Assembly (NCBI GenBank): GCA_964372275.1
Contig: CAYJRR010000034.1
Coordinates: 1 to 37,050, forward strand
DNA: 37,050 nucleotides
Source of the DNA: CAYJRR01 sp964372275 [NCBI: uncultured bacterium]
GTDB taxonomy: Bacteria; CAYJRR01
Direction: 5' to 3'
Below are positions 1-9,522 of the stretch, piece after piece. The stretch's first letter is position 1, and each line of letters starts with the position of its first letter. The notes under the pieces were generated by a model that did no database searches, had not been told where the DNA came from, and was given only the letters and a program-made list of their open reading frames with translations. The position numbers were made by a program, and so were the translations under genes.

Positions 1-1129
1 GACAGGAGGCGCAGGCTTCGACGCTGGTCGGGGCGACCTGGGAGTGGTGGTTGGGCCCGGGCGCGAACGAAGCCCACCCCTCCGGATGGATCCCGCGCGT
101 GACGCGGCCGGGCGCGGCGAGCGCGTTCGGCCGCGCCGTCCCGAGGGTCACACCGGACGTCTCGTGGCACGACTGGCAGCCGACCCCACCCTCGTGGCAG
201 TCGAGGCATTCGCTCGGTCGGAGGAAGGCATCGCGCGAGTGCAGAAGGATCCAGTTCCCCGGATGGATGGCGCGAGGCTTCTCGACGCCGGCGTGGCACT
301 CCAGGCAGTCGGAGGTGGCGTGGCAGTTCTGGCAGTACTGCTCGCTGCGCGCGGAGTGCCCGTGGCGGAAGGCCCAGGCCGGGTCTCGGTGGTCGTCGTC
401 CCAATAGGCGCCGCGGGGCGCCAGACGCCCTTCCGGCCACTGCGTCACGAGCCGGCCGTCGTGCTCGGCCAGATGGCACAAGGTGCAGGAGTTCGGGGCG
501 TCGGACCCGTTGTGGCACTGCAGGCACTTCCCCATCACCGGCATGTGCGGTCCCCATCCGGTCGGGGACTGCGGCGCCGTCTGGCTCTGCATGTCGCCGT
601 GGCAGTCGGAACAGATGATCCCGATCTTGGTGTGCGCGCGGTGGGTCATGCGGATTCGCGGCGTCGGCACGTAGACCGGCGGAGGCGCCGGGGCGCTCCC
701 CTTGGTGAAGCCGGGGTGGCACGTCTCGCAGCTCGACTTGGGAAAGGCGCGCGCCGGGTCGGGGGCGGTCAGGATGTGGCACTTCACGCAGACCTCCTCC
801 TTGGGAAGGAGGACGTCGGCGGCGTCGATCGAGGTCGCCCCCAACGGATGGCAGGAGACGCACTTCATCCCCATCTTGAGGTGCTTGGGATGGCTGAAGT
901 TCAGCGGGATCGTCGGCCGCGGAAAGATGATCGGCGACGAAGCGGAGGGAGGCGGCGGGGCGGGAGGGGGCGTGGCGGCGAGGGACGCCGAGGGTCCGGC
1001 GACGACGGAAAGCGCCACCGCCAGAAGGCAATGGAAAATGGAAAATGGAAAATGGAAAACCGGCAAACGGGCTTCGGTTGTCGGTTTTCCAGTTTCAATT
1101 TCCAATTTCCAGTTTTCCTCGATCGTCAC
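1..1129 (-). CDS. Multiheme c-type cytochrome, at least 10 hemes (3' end outside window)
   Basis: Periplasmic-type electron carrier. Ten complete CxxCH heme-attachment motifs are visible, the first starting near residue 90 (CVSCH), then CVKCH, CETCH, CSDCH, CLQCH, CTLCH, CQNCH, CLECH, CLDCH and CQSCH; an eleventh (CASC then H) is cut at base 1. The distal-His patterns FSHPKH and MTHRAH are typical of the cytochrome c3/c7-like class. The start is taken as GTG at 1129-1127: it overlaps the TGA of the upstream barrel gene (GTGA) and is preceded by AAGGTG at good spacing. No ATG occurs in frame before the signal peptide. Residues of about 22-52 form the signal peptide (hydrophobic run ending near ASLAA). 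Codons 4 to about 34 are made from a palindromic repeat (see 1030-1118). It is the last gene seen of an operon with an outer-membrane barrel and a heme lipoprotein, suggesting electron transfer across the outer membrane. The family is clear; the electron acceptor is unknown. Confidence 0.88.
   Translation of the reverse strand, partial: MTIEENWKLEIETGKPTTEARLPVFHFPFSIFHCLLAVALSVVAGPSASLAATPPPAPPPPSASSPIIFPRPTIPLNFSHPKHLKMGMKCVSCHPLGATSIDAADVLLPKEEVCVKCHILTAPDPARAFPKSSCETCHPGFTKGSAPAPPPVYVPTPRIRMTHRAHTKIGIICSDCHGDMQSQTAPQSPTGWGPHMPVMGKCLQCHNGSDAPNSCTLCHLAEHDGRLVTQWPEGRLAPRGAYWDDDHRDPAWAFRHGHSARSEQYCQNCHATSDCLECHAGVEKPRAIHPGNWILLHSRDAFLRPSECLDCHEGGVGCQSCHETSGVTLGTARPNALAAPGRVTRGIHPEGWASFAPGPNHHSQVAPTSVEACASC
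1030..1118. repeat. Palindromic heptamer-repeat element, copy 1 (degenerate), inside a signal-peptide coding region
   Basis: On the plus strand the left arm is four tandem copies of ATGGAAA (1031-1058) followed by ACCGGCAA. The right arm (about 1079-1118) carries TTGTCGGTTTTCCA followed by imperfect copies of TTTCCAA. The arms are imperfect inverted repeats, with the best pairing around TGGAAAACCG and CGGTTTTCCA. The element is strikingly AT-richer than the surrounding DNA. It matches the element at 20790-20874, sharing AAAACCGACAACCGA exactly on the minus strand. It is read through in frame by the multiheme cytochrome gene. Confidence 0.85.
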
Positions 1130-2472
1130 GGATTCACCTTGCGGCTGTCGGTGCCGATCGCCGAGCGGCGGGACTGCGCGGTGCCGAAGCGGAAGCGGAA
1201 GCTCGCCGTCACCCGGGGATCGCCGCTCGAAAAATCGTCGCCGTAGTACTCGGCCATGAGCGAGAGGTCGGCGCGGTCGGGGACGATCCAGGACATGCCG
1301 GTGTAGAGCGAAGCGAAGTTGCCGAGATTCTGCCCGAACAGGTCGTTCCGCGCGTTGGCAAACGTACCACCGACGGTCACGTCGAGCTTGTCGGCGATGA
1401 GGCGCATGCGTGCGTCCCCCCCCACGCCGACCCGGCTCCCGAGATACCCGCCGGAGTAGTAGGTCCGCCCGCTCACGCCCAGGCGGGGGATCGGGCGAAA
1501 GGTCGCACCGAGCGAAACGTTCTCCGAGGCGCCGGCGGTTCCGTAGATCGCGTGGCCCAGGCGCGCCCACAGTCCGAGCCGTCCCCCCTTCTGGGTCGAA
1601 CGCACCCGCAGCCTCAGCTCGTCGTACGGCTCCAGGGCGAAGACGTTGAAGATCGACTGCGCCCCGAAGGTCGGCAGGTAGTGGAACGCTTCGACGTCGA
1701 CGAAGCTCCCCCGCCCCAGGTAGATCGACGTCCCCCCCAGCCCTTCGGAGAGCGCCGAGAGCACCGTCGAGTACTCCGCTTCGCCGTAGAGGCGGAACCG
1801 CCCGATCCGCTGCGAGAGGTCGGCGACGACGTCCTGCCGGTCGACGCCGTTGCCGCGGTCGACGCGGCGGAACCCGAGGCGGGCCTGGCTCCCGACGATG
1901 CCGGTCAGGAAGGTCGACGCGCCGACCGTCACGCCCCCCGCGGCGCGCGGTCCGCCGTCCTCGGTGTCGACGGCGGTGAGCGCGCCGTAGCCCGAGATCG
2001 TCGTGCCGCCGAACAGCTCGAAACCGACCTTCCAGGGGCCCCGATAGCGGATCCGCGCTCCGTCGAAGGCGATCAGCTCCCCGCCCGCGGCGGTCGCCTG
2101 CCGGCCGAGTCGAAGCTCGGTCGGGTGCCGGCGGCCGCGCGCGACGTCGAGGTAGGCGTAGTAGACGCGGGAGCCGTCGCGGAACCCGGGTGAGGTGGGC
2201 GTGTGCTGGCCGGTGCCACGGAAGTAGGTTTCGAAGGAAAGGCGGCGGTTCTCGCTGCGCTCGGCCGCCACCATCCGGAACGCCTGGGAGAACGGTTGCA
2301 GGAAGACGTCCTCCTCCGACAGCGACGGTGCTTCGAACGATCGGTAGACGCTGTAGCTCTCCACCTCCACGTCGGCCGCGCGCGCCGGCGGCGCCGCGGC
2401 GAACAGGGCCGGAAGCAGGCCGCCGGCGAGAAGCGACCGGCGGGCGCGTGCGCGGCGGGCGGGACGCGTCAT
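1126..2472 (-). CDS. Outer-membrane beta-barrel protein, candidate porin of a porin-cytochrome conduit
   Basis: A 448-residue exported protein. It starts with an Arg-rich n-region and hydrophobic segment ending near ARAAD (signal peptide). The remainder alternates hydrophobic and polar residues with many aromatic, Gly and Arg/Asp positions, as in long outer-membrane barrels. The last strand resembles SFRFRFG and is followed by a polar tail of about 20 residues. The start ATG at 2472 overlaps the TGA of the upstream lipoprotein gene (ATGA), and the stop overlaps the GTG of the multiheme cytochrome (GTGA), so all three are translationally coupled. By analogy with MtrB/OmbB-type porins that house multiheme cytochromes, it may form the outer-membrane sheath. 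I see no diagnostic MtrB motif (such as an N-terminal CxxC), so the specific role rests on context. A general substrate porin is the alternative. Confidence 0.7.
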   Translation of the reverse strand: MTRPARRARARRSLLAGGLLPALFAAAPPARAADVEVESYSVYRSFEAPSLSEEDVFLQPFSQAFRMVAAERSENRRLSFETYFRGTGQHTPTSPGFRDGSRVYYAYLDVARGRRHPTELRLGRQATAAGGELIAFDGARIRYRGPWKVGFELFGGTTISGYGALTAVDTEDGGPRAAGGVTVGASTFLTGIVGSQARLGFRRVDRGNGVDRQDVVADLSQRIGRFRLYGEAEYSTVLSALSEGLGGTSIYLGRGSFVDVEAFHYLPTFGAQSIFNVFALEPYDELRLRVRSTQKGGRLGLWARLGHAIYGTAGASENVSLGATFRPIPRLGVSGRTYYSGGYLGSRVGVGGDARMRLIADKLDVTVGGTFANARNDLFGQNLGNFASLYTGMSWIVPDRADLSLMAEYYGDDFSSGDPRVTASFRFRFGTAQSRRSAIGTDSRKVNP

Positions 2473-3917
2473 GGCGCGCCCTGCCGGATCCAGCGGCGGA
2501 GGAGCTCGCGCTCGCTGCGGGTCAGAGCGGAGACGTCGGCGTCGGGCGGCGGCATCGCCATCCCTTCGATCGGAAGGAGGTCGGAGAGGGCCACCTTCCG
2601 CCACAGATACGATCCGCTCAAACAGTAGGGGACGAGCGCCGGCATCCCGTCGAACTGTGTCTCGTGGGAGGTGACCTGCTCGAGATCGCCGGTCAGGTCG
2701 AAGAATCCCGGCGGCGAGCCGCCCGCGTGGCAGCCGGCGAAGCCGCAGCGCGTTTCGAGAAGCCCCCCCACCGGATCGGCGAAGGTGAGCAGCCCCGCGG
2801 TCACCGGCACGGTGGTGGTCGTCCCGGTCCCCCGATTGCCGGAGCCGTCCTCGGCGCTCACCTGGAAGGTCCACGAGCCGGCGTCGAGTCCGGCGACGAC
2901 GACCGGCGAGGCGGTCCCGAACTGGACCCGTCGAACCTCGTCGGTGGCCGCGGCGTCGCCGCAGCCGTTGGGCGGGACGTAGGCCCGCGAAGCCTTCACC
3001 TCGACCCGGAGGTCGGCGGCGGCGGTGACGCCGTCGGTGATCGTCGGCAGCGTGACGGTGGCGTTGCCGGTGGTGGAATCGATCGAGACCGACGGCGCGC
3101 CCGCGATCAGCGGCGCCGCGGTGTCGGGCGCTGCGCCGAGGGTGAAGGTCGTCTGCGTGCCGCCGATGTTCTCGACCTCTCGGCCGTAGACGTCGGTGAG
3201 CTCAAGGAGCGAGACCTGGATCGAATCGCCGCTGGCGACCGGGTTGGCGTGGGTGAAGACGAGCGAGCGCGCGTCCTCGTCGTACCCGGTGGTGCCGGAG
3301 AAGCCGCTTCCGTTGACCAGCGCCTGGATCCGGTTGTCGGAGGGATCCTCGAGCGGCTCGCTGAAGACGATCCGCACCCGGAAGTTGGTCGGAACGCCGA
3401 CGGCCCCCGGGGCCGGGATCCGGCGGACGATCGTGGTCGCCGCGGCGGCGACGGTGCGGAACTCGAACGTGTGGCCGGCGATCGGGCGCCCCTTCGCATC
3501 GCGAAGCTGCCCGTCCTGGAGCTCGACCCGGTAGGCGGTGTCGAGCTTGAGCGGAGGAACGATCGGCTCGAGGGACACGACGCGCGCGTCGTCGGCTTCG
3601 TAGCGGGCGTTGAACGGGACGGCGATGCTGGAGGACGACTCGACGAGGAGGAAGGCCGGCTCCAGACCGGTCGGCAGGATCTTGCCGCTGAACTCGAGAT
3701 CGATCGGGTCGAAGACGCCGACGCCCGTCGCGCCGTCCGCCGGCACCGTCTCGGCGACGACCACCGGCGAGGCGAGCGCGGGGAACGGGGATCCGGTCGC
3801 CTTGCAGCCGGCCAGCGGGGCCGACGCCACGAAGCTCGCAATCGACCCGAGCACGATCGCCGGGCCGGGTGGGCCCGTCCGGCGCGCGCCTTGCGTGCGT
3901 CCTCTGAGCGCGAACAT
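2469..3917 (-). CDS. Lipoprotein with Ig-like (SbsA/Big_5) domains and a C-terminal cytochrome-like heme motif
   Basis: A 482-residue protein. An N-terminal hydrophobic stretch ends in the lipobox-like sequence LAGC near residue 38, so the mature protein is probably a lipoprotein. Two Ig-like domains of the bacterial SbsA type follow (about residues 55-155 and 160-265; the phrases VPADGATGV and PAPGAVGVP begin each). A third beta-rich region with GTGTTTT follows. The last 100 residues carry CGFAGCH, a CX4CH heme-type motif, and the phrase MAMPPPDADVSALT followed by RRWIRQGAP, which resembles the Met-ligand end of planctomycete-type cytochrome domains. ATG at 3917 has GAGGGG upstream. It is first in the coupled operon with the barrel and the multiheme cytochrome. 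A surface or periplasmic electron-transfer role is inferred; the domain calls come from pattern recognition only. Confidence 0.72.
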   Translation of the reverse strand: MFALRGRTQGARRTGPPGPAIVLGSIASFVASAPLAGCKATGSPFPALASPVVVAETVPADGATGVGVFDPIDLEFSGKILPTGLEPAFLLVESSSSIAVPFNARYEADDARVVSLEPIVPPLKLDTAYRVELQDGQLRDAKGRPIAGHTFEFRTVAAAATTIVRRIPAPGAVGVPTNFRVRIVFSEPLEDPSDNRIQALVNGSGFSGTTGYDEDARSLVFTHANPVASGDSIQVSLLELTDVYGREVENIGGTQTTFTLGAAPDTAAPLIAGAPSVSIDSTTGNATVTLPTITDGVTAAADLRVEVKASRAYVPPNGCGDAAATDEVRRVQFGTASPVVVAGLDAGSWTFQVSAEDGSGNRGTGTTTTVPVTAGLLTFADPVGGLLETRCGFAGCHAGGSPPGFFDLTGDLEQVTSHETQFDGMPALVPYCLSGSYLWRKVALSDLLPIEGMAMPPPDADVSALTRSERELLRRWIRQGAP

Positions 3918-3921
3918 CGGC

Positions 3922-3968
3922 CCCTCGGTTGTACCACGAAGCGCCGTCGATTTGCACGGTGCCGAGGG
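3922..3968 (-). promoter_or_regulatory. Inverted repeat between eno and the heme lipoprotein gene, overlapping its ribosome-binding site
   Basis: Arms CCCTCGG (3922-3928) and CCGAGGG (3962-3968) form a perfect 7-base stem with a 33-base loop. On the minus strand the 3' arm contains the purine-rich GAGGGG that should be the Shine-Dalgarno sequence of the gene starting at 3917. It could act as an eno terminator-like structure or sequester that site. No U-tract is present. Confidence 0.3.
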
Positions 3969-3971
3969 AAC

Positions 3972-6087
<2,116 letters not shown>

Positions 6088-6117
6088 CGTCACCTCCTCT
6101 TCCTTTGTAGTCCTTGG

Positions 6118-6131
6118 GGACGGGACCGTCC
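6118..6131. promoter_or_regulatory. Short palindrome in the divergent intergenic region
   Basis: GGACGG-GA-CCGTCC is a perfect 6-base inverted repeat in the 88-base space between the divergent HEAT-repeat and HAD genes. On the minus strand it overlaps a possible promoter (TGGACG, 17-base spacer, TACAAA), although that promoter would leave a very short leader. It may be an operator; the evidence is symmetry and position only. Confidence 0.25.
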
Positions 6132-6175
6132 ACCGCCTTGACGCAACCTCGCGCATCCACGACGCTTTGCCGCAG

Positions 6176-6814
6176 ATGGAACCGATCCGGGCCGCGGTCT
6201 TCGATCTCGACGGGACGCTGGTCGACACGCTTCCTGCGTCGGTGGAGGCGTTCAACGCCGTCGTCGTCCCCTTCCTCGGAACCCGCCTGACCGCCAACGA
6301 AGTCCGCGGTCTGATGGGCTCGAGCGGGGAGAAGGCGCTGCGCAACTTCCTGCCGCCGGGCATGCTCGGCGCCGGGGCGCACCAACTTCGGGCCGCGTTC
6401 CTGACGCTGGTGTCGACGATCCGCGCCTTTCCGGGAACGCCCGAGCTTCTCGCCGAGATCGCGCGGCGCGGTTGCCGCATCGGCGTCGCCACCACACACG
6501 ACCGGGAGAGCGTGACCCGCATCCTGGAGTCGACGCAGCTCGGCGCCTCGGTCGAGCGGGTGTTGTGCGGCACGGAGGCGTTGGGGGAGTCGTCCGCCGG
6601 GGTCGATCCGGCGGCGCTGGGGTCGCTGGCGCGCGAGCTCGGGGGCGATCCCGCGCGCGTCGTCTACGTGTGCGATTCGCCGGAGGAGCTGGAGATCGGC
6701 CGCAAGGCCGGGTTGCGAACGGCGGCCGTCGCGTGGGGCTACCACCGGCGCGAGGAGCTCGCGTCGCAGCGACCCGACTTTCTCTTCGAAAGTCCCGCGC
6801 TCCCCTCGCCGTGA
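6176..6814 (+). CDS. HAD-superfamily hydrolase, phosphoglycolate phosphatase-like
   Basis: A 212-residue cytosolic phosphohydrolase. Motif I FDLDGTLVDT (nucleophile Asp plus general acid Asp) is at residues 9-18. A helical cap follows, then motif II VATTHDRESV (Thr) and motif IV YVCDSPEELEIGRKAG with an acidic pair (Asp and Glu). The length and layout match Gph/PGP-like subfamily IA enzymes. Oddly, the region where family members carry the motif III Lys (usually before a PxP) reads GESSAGVDPAALG and contains no Lys or Arg. It may be divergent in mechanism or substrate. ATG at 6176 was chosen because the DLDGT strand follows immediately; there is no strong ribosome-binding site. It is divergent from the HEAT-repeat gene. 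The substrate cannot be assigned. Confidence 0.82.
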   Translation: MEPIRAAVFDLDGTLVDTLPASVEAFNAVVVPFLGTRLTANEVRGLMGSSGEKALRNFLPPGMLGAGAHQLRAAFLTLVSTIRAFPGTPELLAEIARRGCRIGVATTHDRESVTRILESTQLGASVERVLCGTEALGESSAGVDPAALGSLARELGGDPARVVYVCDSPEELEIGRKAGLRTAAVAWGYHRREELASQRPDFLFESPALPSP

Positions 6815-6911
6815 ACGGGCCGAACGCGGGGACGACCGCGCGGATCCGAATGGCGACGGGACGTCGATCGTCTTGACCGTCGGCGCCGTCGCCTGATAGG
6901 AGGTCGACGTC

Positions 6912-7334
6912 GTGCGGAGCGCCTGGACCGGAGCGAATGGCCGCCCGCGGCATGGAGCCGCGGCGGCGGTGATCGCCGTCGGCCTGATGCTGGGTCAGGC
7001 GATCGGGCTACTCCACGCGTCGCTGGTGCGCCATGAAACCTGCCCGCAGCATGGCGAGCAGGTGGAGATCGGCGGGGCCACCGCGTTCGCGGAGCGGACG
7101 TCCGCGACGGACACGACGGTCGCCGCCATCCGCCCGGCGGACCCGGAGCTTCCGCCCGAACACCGCCACTGCGAGGCGACCCTCCTCCCGCGCGCGGCGA
7201 TCGCGGGGCCGGTGGTGGCCGCCGCCGACGGTGAGGCGGCCCCGGAGAGAATCGCCCTGCCCCGCCGGCCGCGAACGATCGCCGCCGTCCGGATCTACCG
7301 GCTCGCGCCGAAGCAGTCCCCGCCGATCGGGTGA
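6912..7334 (+). CDS. Small membrane-anchored or exported protein with His/Cys pairs
   Basis: A 140-residue protein I do not recognise. It starts at GTG 6912 with an excellent AGGAGGT (6898-6904) upstream. Residues of about 16-38 form one hydrophobic segment (AVIAVGLMLGQAIGLLHASL), which could be a signal anchor or uncleaved signal peptide. The remainder is polar and contains HETCPQHGE and PEHRHCEA, two short His/Cys clusters that could bind a metal ion. It is the first gene of a plus-strand series leading into a porin-like protein and a zinc/manganese-type ABC uptake system, so a periplasmic metal-handling role is a reasonable inference. That role is not demonstrated by any known family. The C-terminal region is Pro/Arg-rich. 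Confidence 0.65.
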   Translation: MRSAWTGANGRPRHGAAAAVIAVGLMLGQAIGLLHASLVRHETCPQHGEQVEIGGATAFAERTSATDTTVAAIRPADPELPPEHRHCEATLLPRAAIAGPVVAAADGEAAPERIALPRRPRTIAAVRIYRLAPKQSPPIG

Positions 7335-7340
7335 GTGACT

Positions 7341-7356
7341 CCGCGCGGACGCGCGG
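7341..7356 (+). other. Small GC hairpin after the small His/Cys gene
   Basis: CCGCGC-GGAC-GCGCGG is a perfect 6-base stem with a 4-base loop, starting 7 bases past the stop codon at 7332-7334. There is no U-tract, so it is more likely an mRNA-stability or attenuating structure than a standard terminator. The remaining bases to 7448 show nothing else recognisable. Confidence 0.35.
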
Positions 7357-7448
7357 ATCCAACGTCCGAGAGTCGATCGCGCGGGAGTCGCCACCACGGA
7401 CGGCTCCGCCGATCGGTCCATTCCACGAATTCGTCTTCGGAGACCCAC

Positions 7449-8546
7449 ATGCGATTCCTGATCACGGCGATCGCCTTGGCGACCGCGCTGCCTGCCGCCG
7501 CACAGACCGAATCGAACCCGTTGACGACGTCGAACCGGTTCAATCCGGCGATCAGCGTCAACGGCCTGTTCCTGGGGCGCTACACCGATCCCGCGTCGGC
7601 CGGTGCCCCCGACGAGGAGGCGGAGGCCGAAGGGGAGGAGGCGTCCGCCGGAACCGGCATGGGCATCCAAGAGGTCGAGATCCAGTTCCTCAGCAACGTC
7701 GACGCCTACTTCCAGGCGAACCTGATCGCGGCGATGGAGGCGGGGGACGGGATCGAGATCGAAGAGGGCTATCTTCAGCCGTTCTGGCAGCCCGGTGGGC
7801 TCTCCTTCCGTGCCGGCAAGCTCAAGGCCATCTTTGGACGGGAGAACGGGCTTCACACGCATGCCCTCCCGCTCGTCGAACGGAACCTCGCCGGCTCGTC
7901 GCTCTTCGGCGACGAGGGGCTGGGGGAGTTCGGGGTGGAGACGAGTTGGTTGGCGCCGACGCCGTGGTACCTGACCCTGACCGGGCAGGTCCTCGCCGGT
8001 GACAACGACTTCTGGGCCTCCGAGCGCGGAGACGACTTCGTCTACCTCGGTTCGCTCAGGAGCCTGTTCGACCTGAACGACGACACGACGTTCGAGATCG
8101 GCGGCTTCGGCGCGGGGGGGAACGATGCGTTCGGGACGGTGGCAAGCGCCGCCGGAGGCTACGCCTTCCTCAAGTGGCGGCCGGCGCGGCGGGCGACGAC
8201 CCGCGGGCTGGCGCTCACGGTCGAGTGGCTCTACGGCAACCGGAGGGACCCCGACCCCGAGGCCGCCCGCCCCTCGATCAACGTCGGCGGCGGGTACGGC
8301 CTCCTGCAGGCGCGGCTCGCGCGGCGTTGGCACGTGGCGGGCCGATTCGACTACCTCGGCGAGCCGCTCGAGGAGGCGGGGATCGCGCGGCGCGGCTCGG
8401 CGCTCGTCGCCTATGCGCCGACCGAGTTCTCCGCAATCCGGCTGCAAGGATCGCGGACCTTCCCCCCGTTCGGAGAGGACCCGGTCGACGACCTTCTCCT
8501 CCAGTTCAACTTCACCATCGGCGCCCATCCGGCGCACGCCTACTAG
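7449..8546 (+). CDS. Porin-like outer-membrane protein of a metal-uptake operon
   Basis: A 365-residue exported protein. The signal peptide is short and clear (RFLITAIALATALPAAAQ, cleavage before TE). The body is beta-rich with recurring Gly/aromatic strands. It ends in strands LLLQFNFTIG with a short tail, consistent with an outer-membrane barrel of the phosphate-selective-porin-like type. Just after the signal peptide (about residues 50-65) is an unusually acidic stretch DEEAEAEGEEASAG, and GLHTHALP lies farther in; either could attract divalent cations. ATG at 7449 is preceded by GGAGA. It lies 16 bases upstream of a metal-binding lipoprotein-like solute-binding gene and in the same direction as the permease, so a role as outer-membrane entry route for the same metal is inferred. 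The barrel class is fairly secure; the substrate is a guess. Confidence 0.72.
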   Translation: MRFLITAIALATALPAAAQTESNPLTTSNRFNPAISVNGLFLGRYTDPASAGAPDEEAEAEGEEASAGTGMGIQEVEIQFLSNVDAYFQANLIAAMEAGDGIEIEEGYLQPFWQPGGLSFRAGKLKAIFGRENGLHTHALPLVERNLAGSSLFGDEGLGEFGVETSWLAPTPWYLTLTGQVLAGDNDFWASERGDDFVYLGSLRSLFDLNDDTTFEIGGFGAGGNDAFGTVASAAGGYAFLKWRPARRATTRGLALTVEWLYGNRRDPDPEAARPSINVGGGYGLLQARLARRWHVAGRFDYLGEPLEEAGIARRGSALVAYAPTEFSAIRLQGSRTFPPFGEDPVDDLLLQFNFTIGAHPAHAY

Positions 8547-8562
8547 CGAATTCGGAGACGCC

Positions 8563-9504
8563 ATGACGAACTTCCTTCGATCTCCCCGCTTCCGCGCCAC
8601 GGCACTCCGGCCGCTGGCGATCACCGGCGCCGCCGCGGCGCTGGCGCTGCCGGCCTCCGGGACGGCCCGGCCGCTGAACGTCGTCAGCACCACCCCGGTT
8701 CCGGCCGCGCTCGCGGAGGCGGTCGGTGGCGATCGGGTGCGGGCGACGAGCCTTTGCAAGGGGTTCCAGGACCCCCACGTCCTCGAAGCGAAGCCCTCCT
8801 ACATGGTCCAACTCCATCGCGCCGATCTGCTGCTCGCGATTGGACTCGACCTCGAGATCGGCTACCTGCCGCTGCTCGCCGCCGGAAGCCGGAATCCGAA
8901 GATCCAGGGGGGACGGGGGTTCCTCGACCTGTCGACGGTGATCACGCCCAAGGACGTCACCGACGTCGCCGACCGGAGGCAGGGGGACGTCCACCCGTCG
9001 GGGAACCCGCACTACTGGCTCGATCCGGAGAATGCCCGGGCGATGGCCCGCGCCATCGCCGCCGCGCTCGCGGCCCTCGACCCCGACGGGCGGCCGGTTT
9101 TCGAGACCAACCTCGCGGCGTGGGAGACGGCACTCGACCGGCATCAGGCCGACTGGGCGACCCGGATGGCACCGCTCGGCGGACGGAAGATCGTGACCTT
9201 CCACAAGAGCTGGACCTACTTCGCGGAGAGATACGGTCTCCGTGTGGTCGGCTACGTCGAGCCGAAGCCGGGGATCCCCCCCTCCCCCAGCCACACGCTC
9301 GACCTGGTGCGGCAGATGAAGGCCGAGGGGGCGACGTCGATCGTGATGGAGAACTTCTACGACCGGCGGGCAGCCGACGCCGTCGCGAAGCGGGTCGGCG
9401 GGACGGTGGTGGTCGTCCCCAACAACGTGGGCGGAGAGGGGCCGGTGAAGACCTACTTCGACCTGATCGAGACGATCGTCTCGCGATTCGAGAAGAGCCT
9501 CTAA
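8563..9504 (+). CDS. Metal ABC transporter substrate-binding protein, ZnuA/TroA-like (cluster A-1)
   Basis: A periplasmic high-affinity binding protein for Zn2+ or Mn2+. It has 313 residues with an N-terminal hydrophobic signal segment (ITGAAAALALPASG). The three histidine ligands expected in this family are visible: H72 in DPHVLE, H150 in NPHYWLDPE and H214 in TFHKSWTYFAERYG. The fourth, acidic, ligand region near the C-terminus is less typical (VVVPNNVGGEG). There is no His-rich loop, which in this family often marks zinc-specific ZnuA, so Zn and Mn (or Fe) cannot be separated. ATG at 8563 has GGAG six bases upstream. It lies between the porin-like gene and the permease, clearly as one operon. 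Confidence 0.9.
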   Translation: MTNFLRSPRFRATALRPLAITGAAAALALPASGTARPLNVVSTTPVPAALAEAVGGDRVRATSLCKGFQDPHVLEAKPSYMVQLHRADLLLAIGLDLEIGYLPLLAAGSRNPKIQGGRGFLDLSTVITPKDVTDVADRRQGDVHPSGNPHYWLDPENARAMARAIAAALAALDPDGRPVFETNLAAWETALDRHQADWATRMAPLGGRKIVTFHKSWTYFAERYGLRVVGYVEPKPGIPPSPSHTLDLVRQMKAEGATSIVMENFYDRRAADAVAKRVGGTVVVVPNNVGGEGPVKTYFDLIETIVSRFEKSL

Positions 9505-9522
9505 GGGCCGGAACGGAACGAC

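Noticed and set aside
1031-1058. Tandem ATGGAAA repeats as a CRISPR array or a microsatellite
   Set aside because: No spacers are present, and the unit is 7 bases with a matching inverted arm; it is better described as one arm of the palindromic element.
6815-6911. A Zur- or MntR-type operator before the metal-uptake genes
   Set aside because: No convincing inverted repeat resembling those sites was found; only the ribosome-binding site is clear.
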